A stretch of 32,109 bases of DNA, from the NCBI GenBank assembly GCA_025350625.1, contig JANXXL010000077.1:1-32109 (forward strand). The letters run 5' to 3'. Made by a program: the position numbers and the translations under genes. Origin of the DNA: Bryobacterales bacterium (GTDB taxonomy: Bacteria; Acidobacteriota; Terriglobia; Bryobacterales; Bryobacteraceae). Positions 7,957 through 16,564 of this stretch are shown in pieces. Numbering within the stretch: position 1 is the stretch's first letter; each line of letters opens with the position of its first letter. The notes beneath the pieces are model-generated. The model made no database searches. It was not told the origin of the DNA and saw only the letters and a list, made by a program, of their open reading frames with translations.

Positions 7957-9309
7957 ATGATCGTGATGAAGTTCGGCGGCACCTCCGTCGAATCGGCGGA
8001 GGCAATCGGGCGAATAGCGGGAATCGTCGAGGGGCAACTCGCGCGCCGGCCTGTGGTGGTGGTGTCGGCCATGGGCAAGACTACCAACAAGCTGCTGGCC
8101 ATCGCCAACGCCGCTGTCGCCGGGCAACGAGACGCGGCGCTCGAATCGCTAGAGGAATTGCGCCAGTTTCATCTAGAGGAATCGGCGGGCTTGGGCGTCG
8201 CGGACCAAGTGGCCGCTCACTTTCAGGAATTGACGGAGCTGGTCAAAGGACTGGCCGTGATGGGCGAGATGACGCCGCGCGCTACCGACGCAGTTTCAGC
8301 GTTTGGCGAGCGGCTTTCGAGCATTATCGTCATGGCGCGTTTCCGGAGTTTGGGGATCGATGCGGCGCATCTCGATTCGCGCTCGGTGATCGTAACCGAC
8401 CGGCGCCACATGCAGGCGACGCCTATTTTTGCGGAGACATACCGGCGCACTTGCGGCACGATTCCCGCGCTCGCTGCGAAGAATGTGGTGGTGATGGGCG
8501 GCTTCATCGCATCGACTGAGGACGGCGTGACCAGTACGCTCGGGCGCGGCGGATCGGATTACACCGCTTCGATTGTGGGCGCAGGAATCGGCGCGGAAGA
8601 GATCCAGATCTGGACTGATGTAGACGGGATGCTGACCTCGGACCCGACGATCCTACCGGGCGCATACCGCGTGAAACAATGCTCCTTCGCAGAAGCGGCG
8701 GAGCTGGCGTATTTCGGTGCGAAGGTGCTGCATCCCGCCACGGTGCTCCCCGCGATCGAAAAAAACATTCCAGTGCGGATTTTGAATTCGCGGCGGCCGC
8801 ACGTGGAGGGGACGCTGATTACGGCCGAAGCTCCGCGGTCGACGAGTCCGATTCGCTCGATTGCATGCAAGCGCAATATCACGCTGGTTAATATTGTTTC
8901 GACGCGCATGCTTATGGCGCACGGCTTTCTGAAGCGCATTTTCGAGATCTTTGACCGCTATGAGACTCCGGTCGACATGCTGGCGACTTCCGAGGTGAGC
9001 GTTTCGCTGACTATCGACAACATAGGGTCGCTTGCGGCGATAACGAAAGAGATTGAGGAGTTTGCCGAGGTGACGGTGGAGGAAAACCAAGCCATCGTGT
9101 GCATGGTGGGAGACAACATCCGGTACACGCCGGGTGTTTCCTCGCGGGCGTTTACAGCGCTAAAAGACATCAACGTGCGCATGATTTCGCAGGGCGCGTC
9201 GCTGCTGAATATCAGTGTGGTAGTGGCGGCGGCCGACCTGAAGAGCGCGGTAGAATCGCTCCACCGGGAGTTTTTCACAGACCCGGATCCGGCGGCATTT
9301 GAGAAATGA
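7957..9309 (+). CDS. lysC: Aspartate kinase
   Basis: 450 aa, similar in size to E. coli LysC. Phosphorylates aspartate, first step of the aspartate family pathway. The kinase domain begins at once with VMKFGGTSVES; later come GRGGSDYTASIVGAGIGAEE and the IWTDVDGMLTSDP motif. The last 150 residues or so are paired ACT domains (NITLVNIVSTRMLMAHGFL... and NQAIVCMVGDNI...ISQGASLLNISVVV), the usual site of amino-acid feedback. No homoserine dehydrogenase is fused on. Starts 3 nt after asd; its stop overlaps the dapB start (ATGA), indicating coupled translation. Which amino acid inhibits the enzyme cannot be read from sequence. Confidence 0.95.
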   Translation: MIVMKFGGTSVESAEAIGRIAGIVEGQLARRPVVVVSAMGKTTNKLLAIANAAVAGQRDAALESLEELRQFHLEESAGLGVADQVAAHFQELTELVKGLAVMGEMTPRATDAVSAFGERLSSIIVMARFRSLGIDAAHLDSRSVIVTDRRHMQATPIFAETYRRTCGTIPALAAKNVVVMGGFIASTEDGVTSTLGRGGSDYTASIVGAGIGAEEIQIWTDVDGMLTSDPTILPGAYRVKQCSFAEAAELAYFGAKVLHPATVLPAIEKNIPVRILNSRRPHVEGTLITAEAPRSTSPIRSIACKRNITLVNIVSTRMLMAHGFLKRIFEIFDRYETPVDMLATSEVSVSLTIDNIGSLAAITKEIEEFAEVTVEENQAIVCMVGDNIRYTPGVSSRAFTALKDINVRMISQGASLLNISVVVAAADLKSAVESLHREFFTDPDPAAFEK

Positions 9310-9980
9310 AACTGGCGATCATCGGTTACGGCAAGATGGGACGGCTGATTGAACAGCTGGCGCCGGAGTACGGGTTTACGGTGCACGCCGCTATCGATAT
9401 CGGTGACGATTTCAGCAAGGCCGCGGGGGCCGACGCGGCGATTGAATTTACCATGCCCGATGCGGTGCCGGGGAACGTCGAAAAACTGGCGGCGATGAAA
9501 TTGCCGGTGGTGGTCGGCACCACGGGATGGCTGGCGCACATGGACCAGGTGCGGGCGCTGGTGGAGAAGAATGGCAGCGCGCTGGTGTGGAGTCCAAACT
9601 TCTCAGTAGGGGTGAATGTATTCCTGCGTGTGGTTCGCGAAGCCGCGCGGTTATTGGCGGATGAGAAAGAGTACGGCGCGTGGGCTTGGGAGATTCATCA
9701 CGACACTAAGAAGGATGCTCCGTCGGGAACCATGCTCAAGCTGGTGGAAGAGATGCAGGCGGCCGGATACTCGCGCCATATCGATGTGAGCTCCACCCGC
9801 GCGGGGCGGCATCCGGGAACGCATGAAATCGGCTTCGATTCCGCGGCGGACACCATCACGCTGCGGCATACGGCGAGGTCGCGCGAAGGGTTCGCACGAG
9901 GGGCGCTTAAAGCGGCACAATGGATCGTAGGAAAGCACGGCGTGTTCGAGTTCGGCGACGTTTTATTTCCGAGGAGGTGA
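9306..9980 (+). CDS. dapB: 4-hydroxy-tetrahydrodipicolinate reductase (short form)
   Basis: 224 aa, shorter than the 265-275 aa enzymes of enterobacteria and close to the short forms of some other phyla. Reduces hydroxy-tetrahydrodipicolinate with NAD(P)H. Nucleotide-binding motif GYGKMGRL at 7-14; catalytic block EIHHDTKKDAPSGT with H131/H132 and K136; also VVGTTGW (69-75) and SPNFSVGVN (96-104). The loop after the first beta-strands is compact, which explains most of the length difference. The ATG overlaps the lysC stop by 4 nt. The stop is followed by the dapA start after 3 nt. Confidence 0.93.
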   Translation: MKLAIIGYGKMGRLIEQLAPEYGFTVHAAIDIGDDFSKAAGADAAIEFTMPDAVPGNVEKLAAMKLPVVVGTTGWLAHMDQVRALVEKNGSALVWSPNFSVGVNVFLRVVREAARLLADEKEYGAWAWEIHHDTKKDAPSGTMLKLVEEMQAAGYSRHIDVSSTRAGRHPGTHEIGFDSAADTITLRHTARSREGFARGALKAAQWIVGKHGVFEFGDVLFPRR

Positions 9981-9983
9981 TGT

Positions 9984-10907
9984 ATGTTCACAGGATGCGG
10001 CACAGCGCTGGTGACTCCTTTCAAACAGGATTTGTCTCTCGACGAAACTGCAATGCGGCGGCTGGTCGAGCGCCAGATTCGCGAGGGCATTGACTTCTTG
10101 GTGCCCTGCGGGACCACTGGTGAGAGCCCGACTCTTACCCGAGCGGAGCATCTGCGTGTGGTCGAGATCACGGTGGAGGAAGCCCGCAAGGCTGACCGCA
10201 AAGTGCCGGTGGTAGGTGGCGCGGGCGGCTACAACACGGCCGAAGTGATCGAGCTAGCAAAGGAACTGCAACATCTGGGGGTCGACGGACTTCTTTCGGT
10301 GACTCCGTACTACAACAAGGTCACTCAAGATGGTCTCTACCGCCACTATAAAGCTATCGCGGAAGCGGTGCCGTTGCCGATCGTGGTTTACAACGTGCCT
10401 GGGCGCACCGGCGTGAATGTGGAAACCGCGACGTTGAAGCGCCTCGCGCAAATCGAAAATATTTGCGGGGTGAAGGAAGCCTCCGGTAACATCAGCCAGA
10501 TGGCGGCGGTGTGTCACAACCTGCCGGACACTTTCGATGTGTTAAGCGGCGATGATGCGATCACGATTCCGCTGTGCGCGCTGGGCGGACGCGGTTTGAT
10601 ATCGGTTGTCTCAAACCAGATTCCCGGCGAGATGACCAGGCTGGTGCGGCTCGCCATGGCCGGCGATTTCGCTGGAGCGCGCGCGCTGCAGCGCCAGTGG
10701 TTCGCGCTGATGGAAGTGAATTTCGCGGAATCGAATCCGATTCCGGTGAAGGCTTCGATGGCGATGATGGGCTTGTGCGAACCAGTCTATCGTCTGCCGA
10801 TGTGCCCGCCTCTGCCGCAGACGCAATCTCGGATTGAGGCGGTCCTGAAGCAGACGGGGCTGCTGGCAGGCGCACTCGCGGGGGCCGGGAACAGAAATGC
10901 AAACTGA
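9984..10907 (+). CDS. dapA: 4-hydroxy-tetrahydrodipicolinate synthase
   Basis: 307 aa. Condenses pyruvate with aspartate semialdehyde in a TIM barrel aldolase of the DapA family. Schiff-base lysine K164 in GVKEASGN, Tyr136 in VVYNVPGRTG, pyruvate-binding CGTTGES (42-48) and GGAGGYNT at about 78-85. Strong SD GGAGGTGA before the ATG. The end overlaps the dapD start by 11 nt, so the two are translationally coupled. DapA-family proteins include other aldolases, but motifs and operon fit DapA. Confidence 0.94.
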   Translation: MFTGCGTALVTPFKQDLSLDETAMRRLVERQIREGIDFLVPCGTTGESPTLTRAEHLRVVEITVEEARKADRKVPVVGGAGGYNTAEVIELAKELQHLGVDGLLSVTPYYNKVTQDGLYRHYKAIAEAVPLPIVVYNVPGRTGVNVETATLKRLAQIENICGVKEASGNISQMAAVCHNLPDTFDVLSGDDAITIPLCALGGRGLISVVSNQIPGEMTRLVRLAMAGDFAGARALQRQWFALMEVNFAESNPIPVKASMAMMGLCEPVYRLPMCPPLPQTQSRIEAVLKQTGLLAGALAGAGNRNAN

Positions 10908-11733
10908 GATCGAACACCTGTTCGACCACCAGCCATCCGCCTACACCGCAGAACATTTTGACCTGTTTTATCAGTTCAAGCGCAAACTGAATTCGGGAGA
11001 AGTGCGGGCGGCAGAACCCGACGCTCTCGCCAAGAATGGATGGCGCGCGACGCCGTGGGTCAAGAAGGGTATCCTGCTCGGATTCCGCATGGGCACGATC
11101 GTAGATATGTCGATCGACCATTCACGGCAGCCGTTTTTCGACAAGGCAACATACCCGGTGCGGCAGTTCGGCGCGAATGAGGCGGTGCGAATTGTTCCCG
11201 GCGGGTCGAGCATTCGCGACGGTTGCTATGTCGGGCGCGGTGTCACCTGTATGCCGCCAATGTTCATCAACGTCGGGGCTTACGTCGGCGACAATACCAT
11301 GATCGATTCGCACGCACTGGTGGGAAGTTGCGCGCAGATCGGGACGCATTGCCATATTTCGGCTGCGGCGCAGATCGGAGGCGTGCTGGAACCGGTGGGT
11401 GCTATGCCGGTGATCGTCGAAAATCACGCGATGATCGGCGGCAATTGCGGCGTTTACGAAGGAACCATCGTCAAAGAACGGGCTGTCCTGGGCAGCGGTG
11501 TCATCCTGACACGCTCCACGCCAGTGTACGATCTGGTGCGCGGCGAAGTCCTGAACGCGACGGACGAAGATCCGCTGGTAATTCCGGAAGGTGCGGTCGT
11601 GGTCGCGGGCTCCCGGCCCGTCAGCCGGGGCCAAGGGAAAGAGTGGGGCATTTCGCTCTACACGCCGGTGATCGTGAAATATAGGGATTCAAAGACGGAC
11701 GCGCGGGTGCAGCTCGAAGACTTGCTGCGCTAG
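10897..11733 (+). CDS. dapD: Tetrahydrodipicolinate N-succinyltransferase
   Basis: 278 aa, normal length. Transfers succinyl from succinyl-CoA to tetrahydrodipicolinate, committing the cell to the succinylase branch. A helical N-terminal domain (1-100) is followed by a left-handed beta-helix of hexapeptide repeats from about 105 to 220 (VGRGVTCMPPMFINVGAYVGDNTMIDSHALVGSCAQIG...). Conserved SSIRDGCYVGRG and AAAQIGGVLEP blocks are present. Last recognisable gene of the lysine operon; its TAG stop shares the palindrome CTAG with the stop of the convergent ttcA. Confidence 0.95.
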   Translation: MQTEIEHLFDHQPSAYTAEHFDLFYQFKRKLNSGEVRAAEPDALAKNGWRATPWVKKGILLGFRMGTIVDMSIDHSRQPFFDKATYPVRQFGANEAVRIVPGGSSIRDGCYVGRGVTCMPPMFINVGAYVGDNTMIDSHALVGSCAQIGTHCHISAAAQIGGVLEPVGAMPVIVENHAMIGGNCGVYEGTIVKERAVLGSGVILTRSTPVYDLVRGEVLNATDEDPLVIPEGAVVVAGSRPVSRGQGKEWGISLYTPVIVKYRDSKTDARVQLEDLLR

Positions 11734-12521
11734 TCGACGATCGCGAAAGGGTTGGCAGTCTCCGCTTCGGCAGTTTCAGTTCCGCCGTCGAGATCGAGAA
11801 AGCGCGGGTCGAGCAGGCGTCCGGTCTGGATGTTGCCCATGGCGGAGAGCAGCGTCTCCTTAAGATGCGGATGCTCTTTTTCGAGTTCGCCAAACATATC
11901 CCGCAGAGTCCTGCGCACGGTGCCGGTGCGCTGCGAACAGCCGCAAGGGATCAGGGGAGCGCCTAGCGATTCGGCAAAACGCGTGGTGAGGTCTTCGGTG
12001 ACATAAACCAGCGGCCGGATCAAGCGGAAATCGCGCTGGCGCGAGTAAGTGATGGGGGGCAGCGCGCTGATGCGTCCGGTGAAAAGCGCGTTGCGCAGGA
12101 ACGACTCGCAGAAATCGTCCGCGGTATGTCCGAACGCGATGACGTTGGCGGCGAGGCCGCGCACGATCTGGTAGACAGCGCGCCGGCGATAGCGGCTGCA
12201 TAGGTCGCAGCCGTGATCGGGCTGTTCGTCGATCAGGCGCAAGGAAGGGTTGTCGGTGTGATAAGTCCAGTCGACGCCGCGCGCCTTGAGATATTCGCCA
12301 AGCGGTTGAATCGGGCGCAGAAATTTTCCCTGTTCGACGGTGAATGCGCAGACGGTGAAGTCGATGGGGGCGCGCTCCTTCAAGAGCAGCAGCGCTTCGA
12401 GCATGGTGACGGAATCTTTGCCGCCTGAGAGCGCGACGGCCACGCGATCGCCATCGCGGATCATTTTGAAGCGAGTGACGGCGTCGCCCACCTTGCGCAG
12501 AAGTGCTTTTTCGAGTTCCAG
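11730..12521 (-). CDS. ttcA: TtcA-type tRNA 2-thiocytidine synthetase
   Basis: About 263 aa. Thiolates C32 of tRNAs using ATP and an Fe-S cluster. PP-loop SGGKDS follows GDRVAVAL; the cysteines for the cluster are in CDLCSRYRRR and in IPCGCSQRTG, with FGHTADDFCESFLRN between them, as in TtcA. The start is uncertain. The frame is open back to 12884, but that part is antisense to the next gene. By comparison with E. coli TtcA the protein should begin near LEKALLRKVGDAVTRFKMI, where no ATG/GTG/TTG exists: options are a CTG at 12521 (used here), GTG 12491 or ATG 12464. A TATAAT at 12528-12533 lies 6 nt upstream of the CTG. Convergent with dapD, with overlapping stops. Confidence 0.85.
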   Translation of the reverse strand: MELEKALLRKVGDAVTRFKMIRDGDRVAVALSGGKDSVTMLEALLLLKERAPIDFTVCAFTVEQGKFLRPIQPLGEYLKARGVDWTYHTDNPSLRLIDEQPDHGCDLCSRYRRRAVYQIVRGLAANVIAFGHTADDFCESFLRNALFTGRISALPPITYSRQRDFRLIRPLVYVTEDLTTRFAESLGAPLIPCGCSQRTGTVRRTLRDMFGELEKEHPHLKETLLSAMGNIQTGRLLDPRFLDLDGGTETAEAETANPFAIVD

Positions 12522-12527
12522 ACCTTC

Positions 12528-12533
12528 ATTATA
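12528..12533 (-). promoter_or_regulatory. TATAAT box upstream of ttcA
   Basis: Perfect TATAAT on the minus strand, 6 nt upstream of a CTG codon that matches the expected N-terminus of TtcA. It sits in the 48-nt gap between divergent ttcA and the CpoB-like gene. No clear -35. Confidence 0.35.
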
Positions 12534-12569
12534 GAGGCGCGCGCGGAGAGTTAAACTAAAGGAGAGAAC

Positions 12570-13490
12570 GTGAAGAATATTTTCCGACCGGCACTGGCGT
12601 TCCTGCTCGCACTGAGCCCTGGACTGCTGTTCAGTCAAAAGCGCGACGATTTCCTCTCCATCCAGCGCGACGTGGCGCAATTGCAGGATCAGTTGAAGCA
12701 ACTGCAAGCCGGGCAGGATCAGAAAATGGGCGCTCTCGAAGGCCTGCTTAAGCAGGCACTCGAAGAATCCAACCGGGTATCGTCTGCCGCGAGCGCGCTC
12801 GAACGCACGTTCACGGACCGGCTCCGCGACCAGCAGTCGAAAGTGGAAGCACCCATGGCCGTGCTGGGGACCAAGGTCGATCAATCGTCCGACGAACTGC
12901 GGACCGTGCGTGAGAACCTTGGGGAATTGTCGCGGCGTCTGGTTAATCTGGATAACAAACTGGCGGATATTTCGAGCGCGGTGCGGACGCTGGGCACTCC
13001 GACGGCGCCGCCCCCGGCTGCGGCAATCGATTCGCCACCGGCCGCTGCAGCGGCCCCGCGCGTCCCAGTGCCGGCAGGCGTTACTGCGGATGGCCTGTGG
13101 CAGAAGGCCATGCGGGACTACACCGCAGCGAAAGATAAAGTCGCTCTCAGCGAGTTCGCCGACTTTCTAAAATATTTCCCGCAAAGCGGCAATGCCGCCG
13201 ACGCGCAATATTACATGGGACTGATCTACGATCACGGCGAACAGTTCGACGATGCGGCGCAGGTTTTCGCCGCGGTGGTGGAGCGATATCCCGATAGTCC
13301 CCGGGCGGCCGACGCAATGTATATGAAAGGTGTCGAGTACCAGAAAGCGGGTAGCGACAAGAATGCGATCGCGGCTTATCGAGCCTTCGTCAAAGAGTAT
13401 CCAACTCACCCGAACGCGTCCAAAGCTCAGGCGCGATTACGCGCGCTGACCTCGGGATCGACTGCGAGAACCCCCAAGAAGCGTAAGTAA
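12570..13490 (+). CDS. CpoB/YbgF-like periplasmic TPR protein
   Basis: 306 aa. Signal peptide (about 1-22, MKNIFRPALAFLLALSPGLLFSQ), then a long coiled-coil segment of Gln/Leu-rich heptads (about 30-125, VAQLQDQLKQLQ, LGELSRRLVNLDNKL), a Pro/Ala linker (about 148-172) and TPR repeats (about 176-290: QYYMGLIYDHGEQFDDAAQVFAAVVERYPDSPRAAD...). This is the layout of CpoB (YbgF), a periplasmic regulator that ties peptidoglycan synthesis to the Tol-Pal machine during division. The start is GTG with SD AAAGGAG. No tol or pal genes are adjacent, so assignment rests on architecture and the gene symbol is withheld. Confidence 0.75.
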   Translation: MKNIFRPALAFLLALSPGLLFSQKRDDFLSIQRDVAQLQDQLKQLQAGQDQKMGALEGLLKQALEESNRVSSAASALERTFTDRLRDQQSKVEAPMAVLGTKVDQSSDELRTVRENLGELSRRLVNLDNKLADISSAVRTLGTPTAPPPAAAIDSPPAAAAAPRVPVPAGVTADGLWQKAMRDYTAAKDKVALSEFADFLKYFPQSGNAADAQYYMGLIYDHGEQFDDAAQVFAAVVERYPDSPRAADAMYMKGVEYQKAGSDKNAIAAYRAFVKEYPTHPNASKAQARLRALTSGSTARTPKKRK

Positions 13491-13526
13491 CGAGACGTCG
13501 CCGGCTTCGCGGATGACGAAATCAGA

Positions 13527-13532
13527 TAGAAT
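13527..13532 (+). promoter_or_regulatory. -10 box of tRNA-Leu
   Basis: TAGAAT ends 16 nt before the mature tRNA 5' end, a normal position for a tRNA promoter with a short leader. The matching -35 is poor. Confidence 0.35.
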
Positions 13533-13548
13533 GTAGGCAGCCAGCGAT

Positions 13549-13637
13549 GCCGGAGTGTCGGAATTGGCAGACGAACCGGACTCAAAATCCGGCGCACTTC
13601 ACTGGGCGTGTGGGTTCAAGTCCCACCTCCGGCACCA
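13549..13637 (+). tRNA. tRNA-Leu (CAA anticodon)
   Basis: 89 nt including an encoded CCA. Acceptor stem GCCGGAG/CTCCGGC, discriminator A. Anticodon stem CCGGA/TCCGG encloses loop CTCAAAA, giving anticodon CAA (reads UUG). A long variable arm (GCGCACTTCACTGGGCG), as in class II tRNAs, precedes the T arm GTGGG-TTCAAGT-CCCAC. No integrase or attachment duplication is seen beside it. Confidence 0.96.
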
Positions 13638-13731
13638 CCTTCACGCGTGTTGAGTAAGCCCTCACCTTTCAGACCCGCAAATCGAGCTAAATCCGTGTGC
13701 CGCTCGACTCGCTCCGCGCTAATATAACTTG

Positions 13732-13740
13732 TGCTAGAAT
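13732..13740 (+). promoter_or_regulatory. Extended -10 promoter of the alpha/beta hydrolase gene
   Basis: TGCTAGAAT is an extended -10 element (TGn plus TAGAAT) about 75 nt upstream of the hydrolase ATG. The -35 is weak, as expected for this type. The gene itself has SD AAGGAGG. Confidence 0.4.
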
Positions 13741-13816
13741 CCCTTTGAACTACGGAGTCATACTGCGCCGGAGTTGCTCAAACCGGCCGTGACAACGATC
13801 TAAGGAGGCACCGAAT

Positions 13817-14671
13817 ATGGCTTCAACCAGACGCACTCTACTGGCAGCGGGCGCCGCGGCGGCGGCGACGGCCAGTCTGCCGCGAATGTTTGCTCAGCAG
13901 ACTGCTAAAGCGGGGACAGGCAAGTTCTACGAAAAAGGCCCCGTTCGCATCCACTATGACGAGGCCGGTTCCGGCTTCCCGCTGATGTTGCTTCCCGGCG
14001 GAGGATTGAACTCGACCATATCCTTCTTCACCAGCAACTCGCCCTTCAACGCGATCGAGGAGTTCAAGGGACAATATCGCTGCATCACGGCGGATCTCCG
14101 CAACGCTCCCAGCGGGCAATCCACCGGCCCCGTCGAGGTCAACCGGCCCTGGGAATCCTACGCCGACGACCATCTCGGCCTGATGGATCACCTGGGCATC
14201 GATAAGTTCATGGTGATGGGTTTCTGTATTGGCGGCCCCTTCATCTGGAGTCTCTTGAAGCGCGCACCGAATCGTGTTGTCGCCGCCGTGCTGGCGCAGC
14301 CCGTGGGGTGGCGTCCGGAGATGCGCGATCCTAAATACCCCGGCACATTTTGGAAGAGCTGGGGTCCGGCGCTAACCGCCCAACGGCCCGAGATCACATT
14401 GCCGGCGACCGACAAATTTGTGACCAATATGTTCGAGACCAACCCCGACTTTGTCTTCACCGTGACCAGGGATTTCGTGCGTGGCTGCCAAAACCCGATC
14501 CTGGTCCTCCCGGACGATGTGCCGGCGCACCCTTACGCCGTCGCCATGGAGTGCGCGATGCTCGCCCCGAAAGCCGAAGTCAGCATCTTCCCCTGGAAGG
14601 AGCCTAAAGAACGGGTTCCCCTGGCGGTGCGCCAAATCCATTCCTTCCTCAAAGCGCATCGGCCGGCTTAG
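13817..14671 (+). CDS. Tat-exported alpha/beta hydrolase with Cys nucleophile
   Basis: 284 aa. The N-terminus MASTRRTLLAAGAAAAATAS is a twin-arginine signal (RRTLL) with cleavage near residue 27, so the enzyme should fold in the cytoplasm and act in the periplasm. The alpha/beta-hydrolase core starts IHYDEAGSGFPLMLLPGGG (oxyanion region 52-63). The nucleophile elbow is GFCIGG with Cys137 where most family members have Ser; dienelactone hydrolases also use Cys. Acid candidate Asp in LPDDVPAHP, His candidate in VRQIHSFLKAH. Good SD and its own promoter; convergent with the kinase gene (13 nt apart). Substrate unknown. Confidence 0.8.
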   Translation: MASTRRTLLAAGAAAAATASLPRMFAQQTAKAGTGKFYEKGPVRIHYDEAGSGFPLMLLPGGGLNSTISFFTSNSPFNAIEEFKGQYRCITADLRNAPSGQSTGPVEVNRPWESYADDHLGLMDHLGIDKFMVMGFCIGGPFIWSLLKRAPNRVVAAVLAQPVGWRPEMRDPKYPGTFWKSWGPALTAQRPEITLPATDKFVTNMFETNPDFVFTVTRDFVRGCQNPILVLPDDVPAHPYAVAMECAMLAPKAEVSIFPWKEPKERVPLAVRQIHSFLKAHRPA

Positions 14672-14684
14672 ACGGCGTTGCTGC

Positions 14685-16331
14685 TCATACGACAGCGGCG
14701 TCCCCGGCAGACTCCCGGTCGGGTAGCGTGAAATAGAACGTTGCGCCTCCGCCCAGAACGGATTCGGCCCAAATGCGACCCCCTTGCCGTTCTACGATGC
14801 GTTTGCAGGTGGCCAATCCGATACCGCTGCCCGGAACGTCTGAATTCTGCAGACGCTTGAACGGTTCAAAAATTATTACCGCATATATAGGATTAAAGCC
14901 GGGCCCGTTATCGGCGATGGACACGATCCATTCCCGGTTGTGCCTCTTCGCCGCGACCCGTATATGGGGCGTTCCCCCCGCGCGATATTTTAGAGCGTTG
15001 CCGAGCAAGTTCTGAAAGACGAGCGTCATCAGGGAACGATCCGCTAAAAGGGGAGGAAAGGCACCGCAGTCCACTTCCGCTCCAGCCTCTTCTATTCCGT
15101 GTTGCAGGTTGGTCAGGGCCAGTTGCAAGGAATCCTCTAACGGGGCCAGCGTCGCGCCTTGTGCCTCACCTATCTGAGAGTAGGCCAGGATATCGCTCAT
15201 CAATACTTGTAAGCGCTCGAGGTTCGTTCTCACCAGAGACAACAACTGGCGAGAGCTGGCTTCCATCTGGCTCTCGGTCCTGCGCTCCAGTAATTCGAGA
15301 AGAGCCATCGACGACCGCAGCGGGGCGCGAAGGTCATGCGCCGCCACGTAGGCGAAGCGCTGCGATTCTTCGTGCGAACGGAGCAATTCTTCTTCCGTGT
15401 GCTTGCGGGCGGTAATGTCCTCGATGGCCAGCAGAATGAGCCCGGTGGGATTGTCTTCGCGCCGCAGTTTCCTCGCGTTCAAAAGCATTACGCGGCGTCC
15501 GAGGGCAGGAAAATGCTGCACGATCTCATAATTCTCGATCGCGTTTTCTTTGGGCAGGACCTCTTCCAACTGTGCACGGAGGGCGGTGTTATCCCATTCG
15601 CCGCTTCCGAGCTCCTGCAGAAGGCGCCCTTCTGTCACACCCGGAGTTAGCTGAAAGGTGTCATAGAAGGATTGGTTCGCAGTCTTGACGCGAAGTCTAC
15701 CATCGAGCACGAGAAGCGGCTCGCGAATGGTCGCGACAATCGCTTTTAAAGCGAGCGCTCCCGACAACGCCTGATACGCGCCAGCCGCAAACTCTCCGAG
15801 GACCGTCATCACTCTCGCATCTTCGGCGTCGAACTGGCGGGTGGGATCATGAGCCACCACCCAGATAGTGCCGACCGCTTCACCACCCACATGAAACGGG
15901 ATGAGCAAGGCTTCCGAAATGCGCGGTTCCACTTGAGCGAAGTAGGTAAAATGCCGATCGAGGCGCGTCATTAATTGCATCGCGTCTGTGTCCAGCACAG
16001 TTCAACAGGGACTGAATTCGCGCGGGGTCGTGCCCCACAGATGCGGTGCGTAATCGCCGGCCAGGGCGTGCCAGCGGAAAATCTTTCGTCCGTTTTCTTC
16101 CTCTAGCAAGCTGATCCCGGAGGATTGGGCTCGACAGAGTGTAAGCGCGGTAGCGACTAGTTTTTGCAGCAGGCGCTCGGGCGAGTTAGCCAGCGTCCGC
16201 GCCAGGGTCACCAGGGCGTCGGCGGTCGCTTGGAGATTCGGCGCGCGCGCCGGGCGACGAGCCAACTCTTGGGTACAAAGAATTGCCTCTAAGGGAACGG
16301 GAGAATCTGATGAGGATTTCGCGAGTTCCAT
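14685..16331 (-). pseudogene. GAF-PAS sensor histidine kinase split by an in-frame TGA
   Basis: 547 sense codons read in one frame from ATG 16331 to TGA 14685, broken by one TGA at 16004-16002. Part 1 (109 aa, 16331-16002) holds the N-terminus and the first half of a GAF domain ending GTTPREFSPC. Part 2 (frame resumes ACT, then GTG 15998) continues VLDTDAMQLM...EALLIPFHVGGEAVGTIWVVAHD, the rest of the same GAF domain, then PAS (LLVLDGRLRVKTANQSFYDTF), HisKA with VAAHDLRAPLR, and HATPase with NALKY, DNGPGF and GSGIGLA. In related kinases a Gly follows SPC, as I recall, so GGA to TGA would explain it. Part 2 has its own GTG 3 nt after the stop and an intact kinase core, so restart or a split protein is possible, but the GAF domain would be cut. 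Sequencing error cannot be excluded. Divergent from a response regulator. Confidence 0.85.
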
Positions 16332-16564
16332 GACGTAGCCTTTAAAGGAGTCTCAAGTATACAGCACGCGACATTTGTCAACCTGTGTCCGGGAAACGGG
16401 ATCACTCTTCGGAGCGGGTATTGCACGACCCCAGTAAAATGTCCTCGTAGAAGGAGCTAGGCATTTCGGCGAGATGCCCAATCAGGCGGGAGTTAAGCGA
16501 CTTTCGCCTCCAACTAGCCCTTGACTGCCTTGGCCACCTGCGTGCCTGTTGAAGTGCAAGCAGC

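Noticed and set aside
12522..12884. 120-codon upstream extension of the ttcA frame
   Set aside because: Entirely antisense to the CpoB-like gene, with no TtcA similarity.
13549..13637. tRNA-Leu as an integration site
   Set aside because: No integrase gene and no repeat of the tRNA 3' end downstream were seen.
16002..16004. Selenocysteine or recoded TGA in the kinase
   Set aside because: The site is a conserved Gly in relatives as I recall, lies in a GAF domain, no SECIS-like hairpin was noted, and TGA ends other genes in the window.
16356..16381. Perfect TTGACA with TATACT upstream of the kinase gene (minus strand)
   Set aside because: Spacer is only 14 nt, too short for a standard promoter; not listed as a feature.
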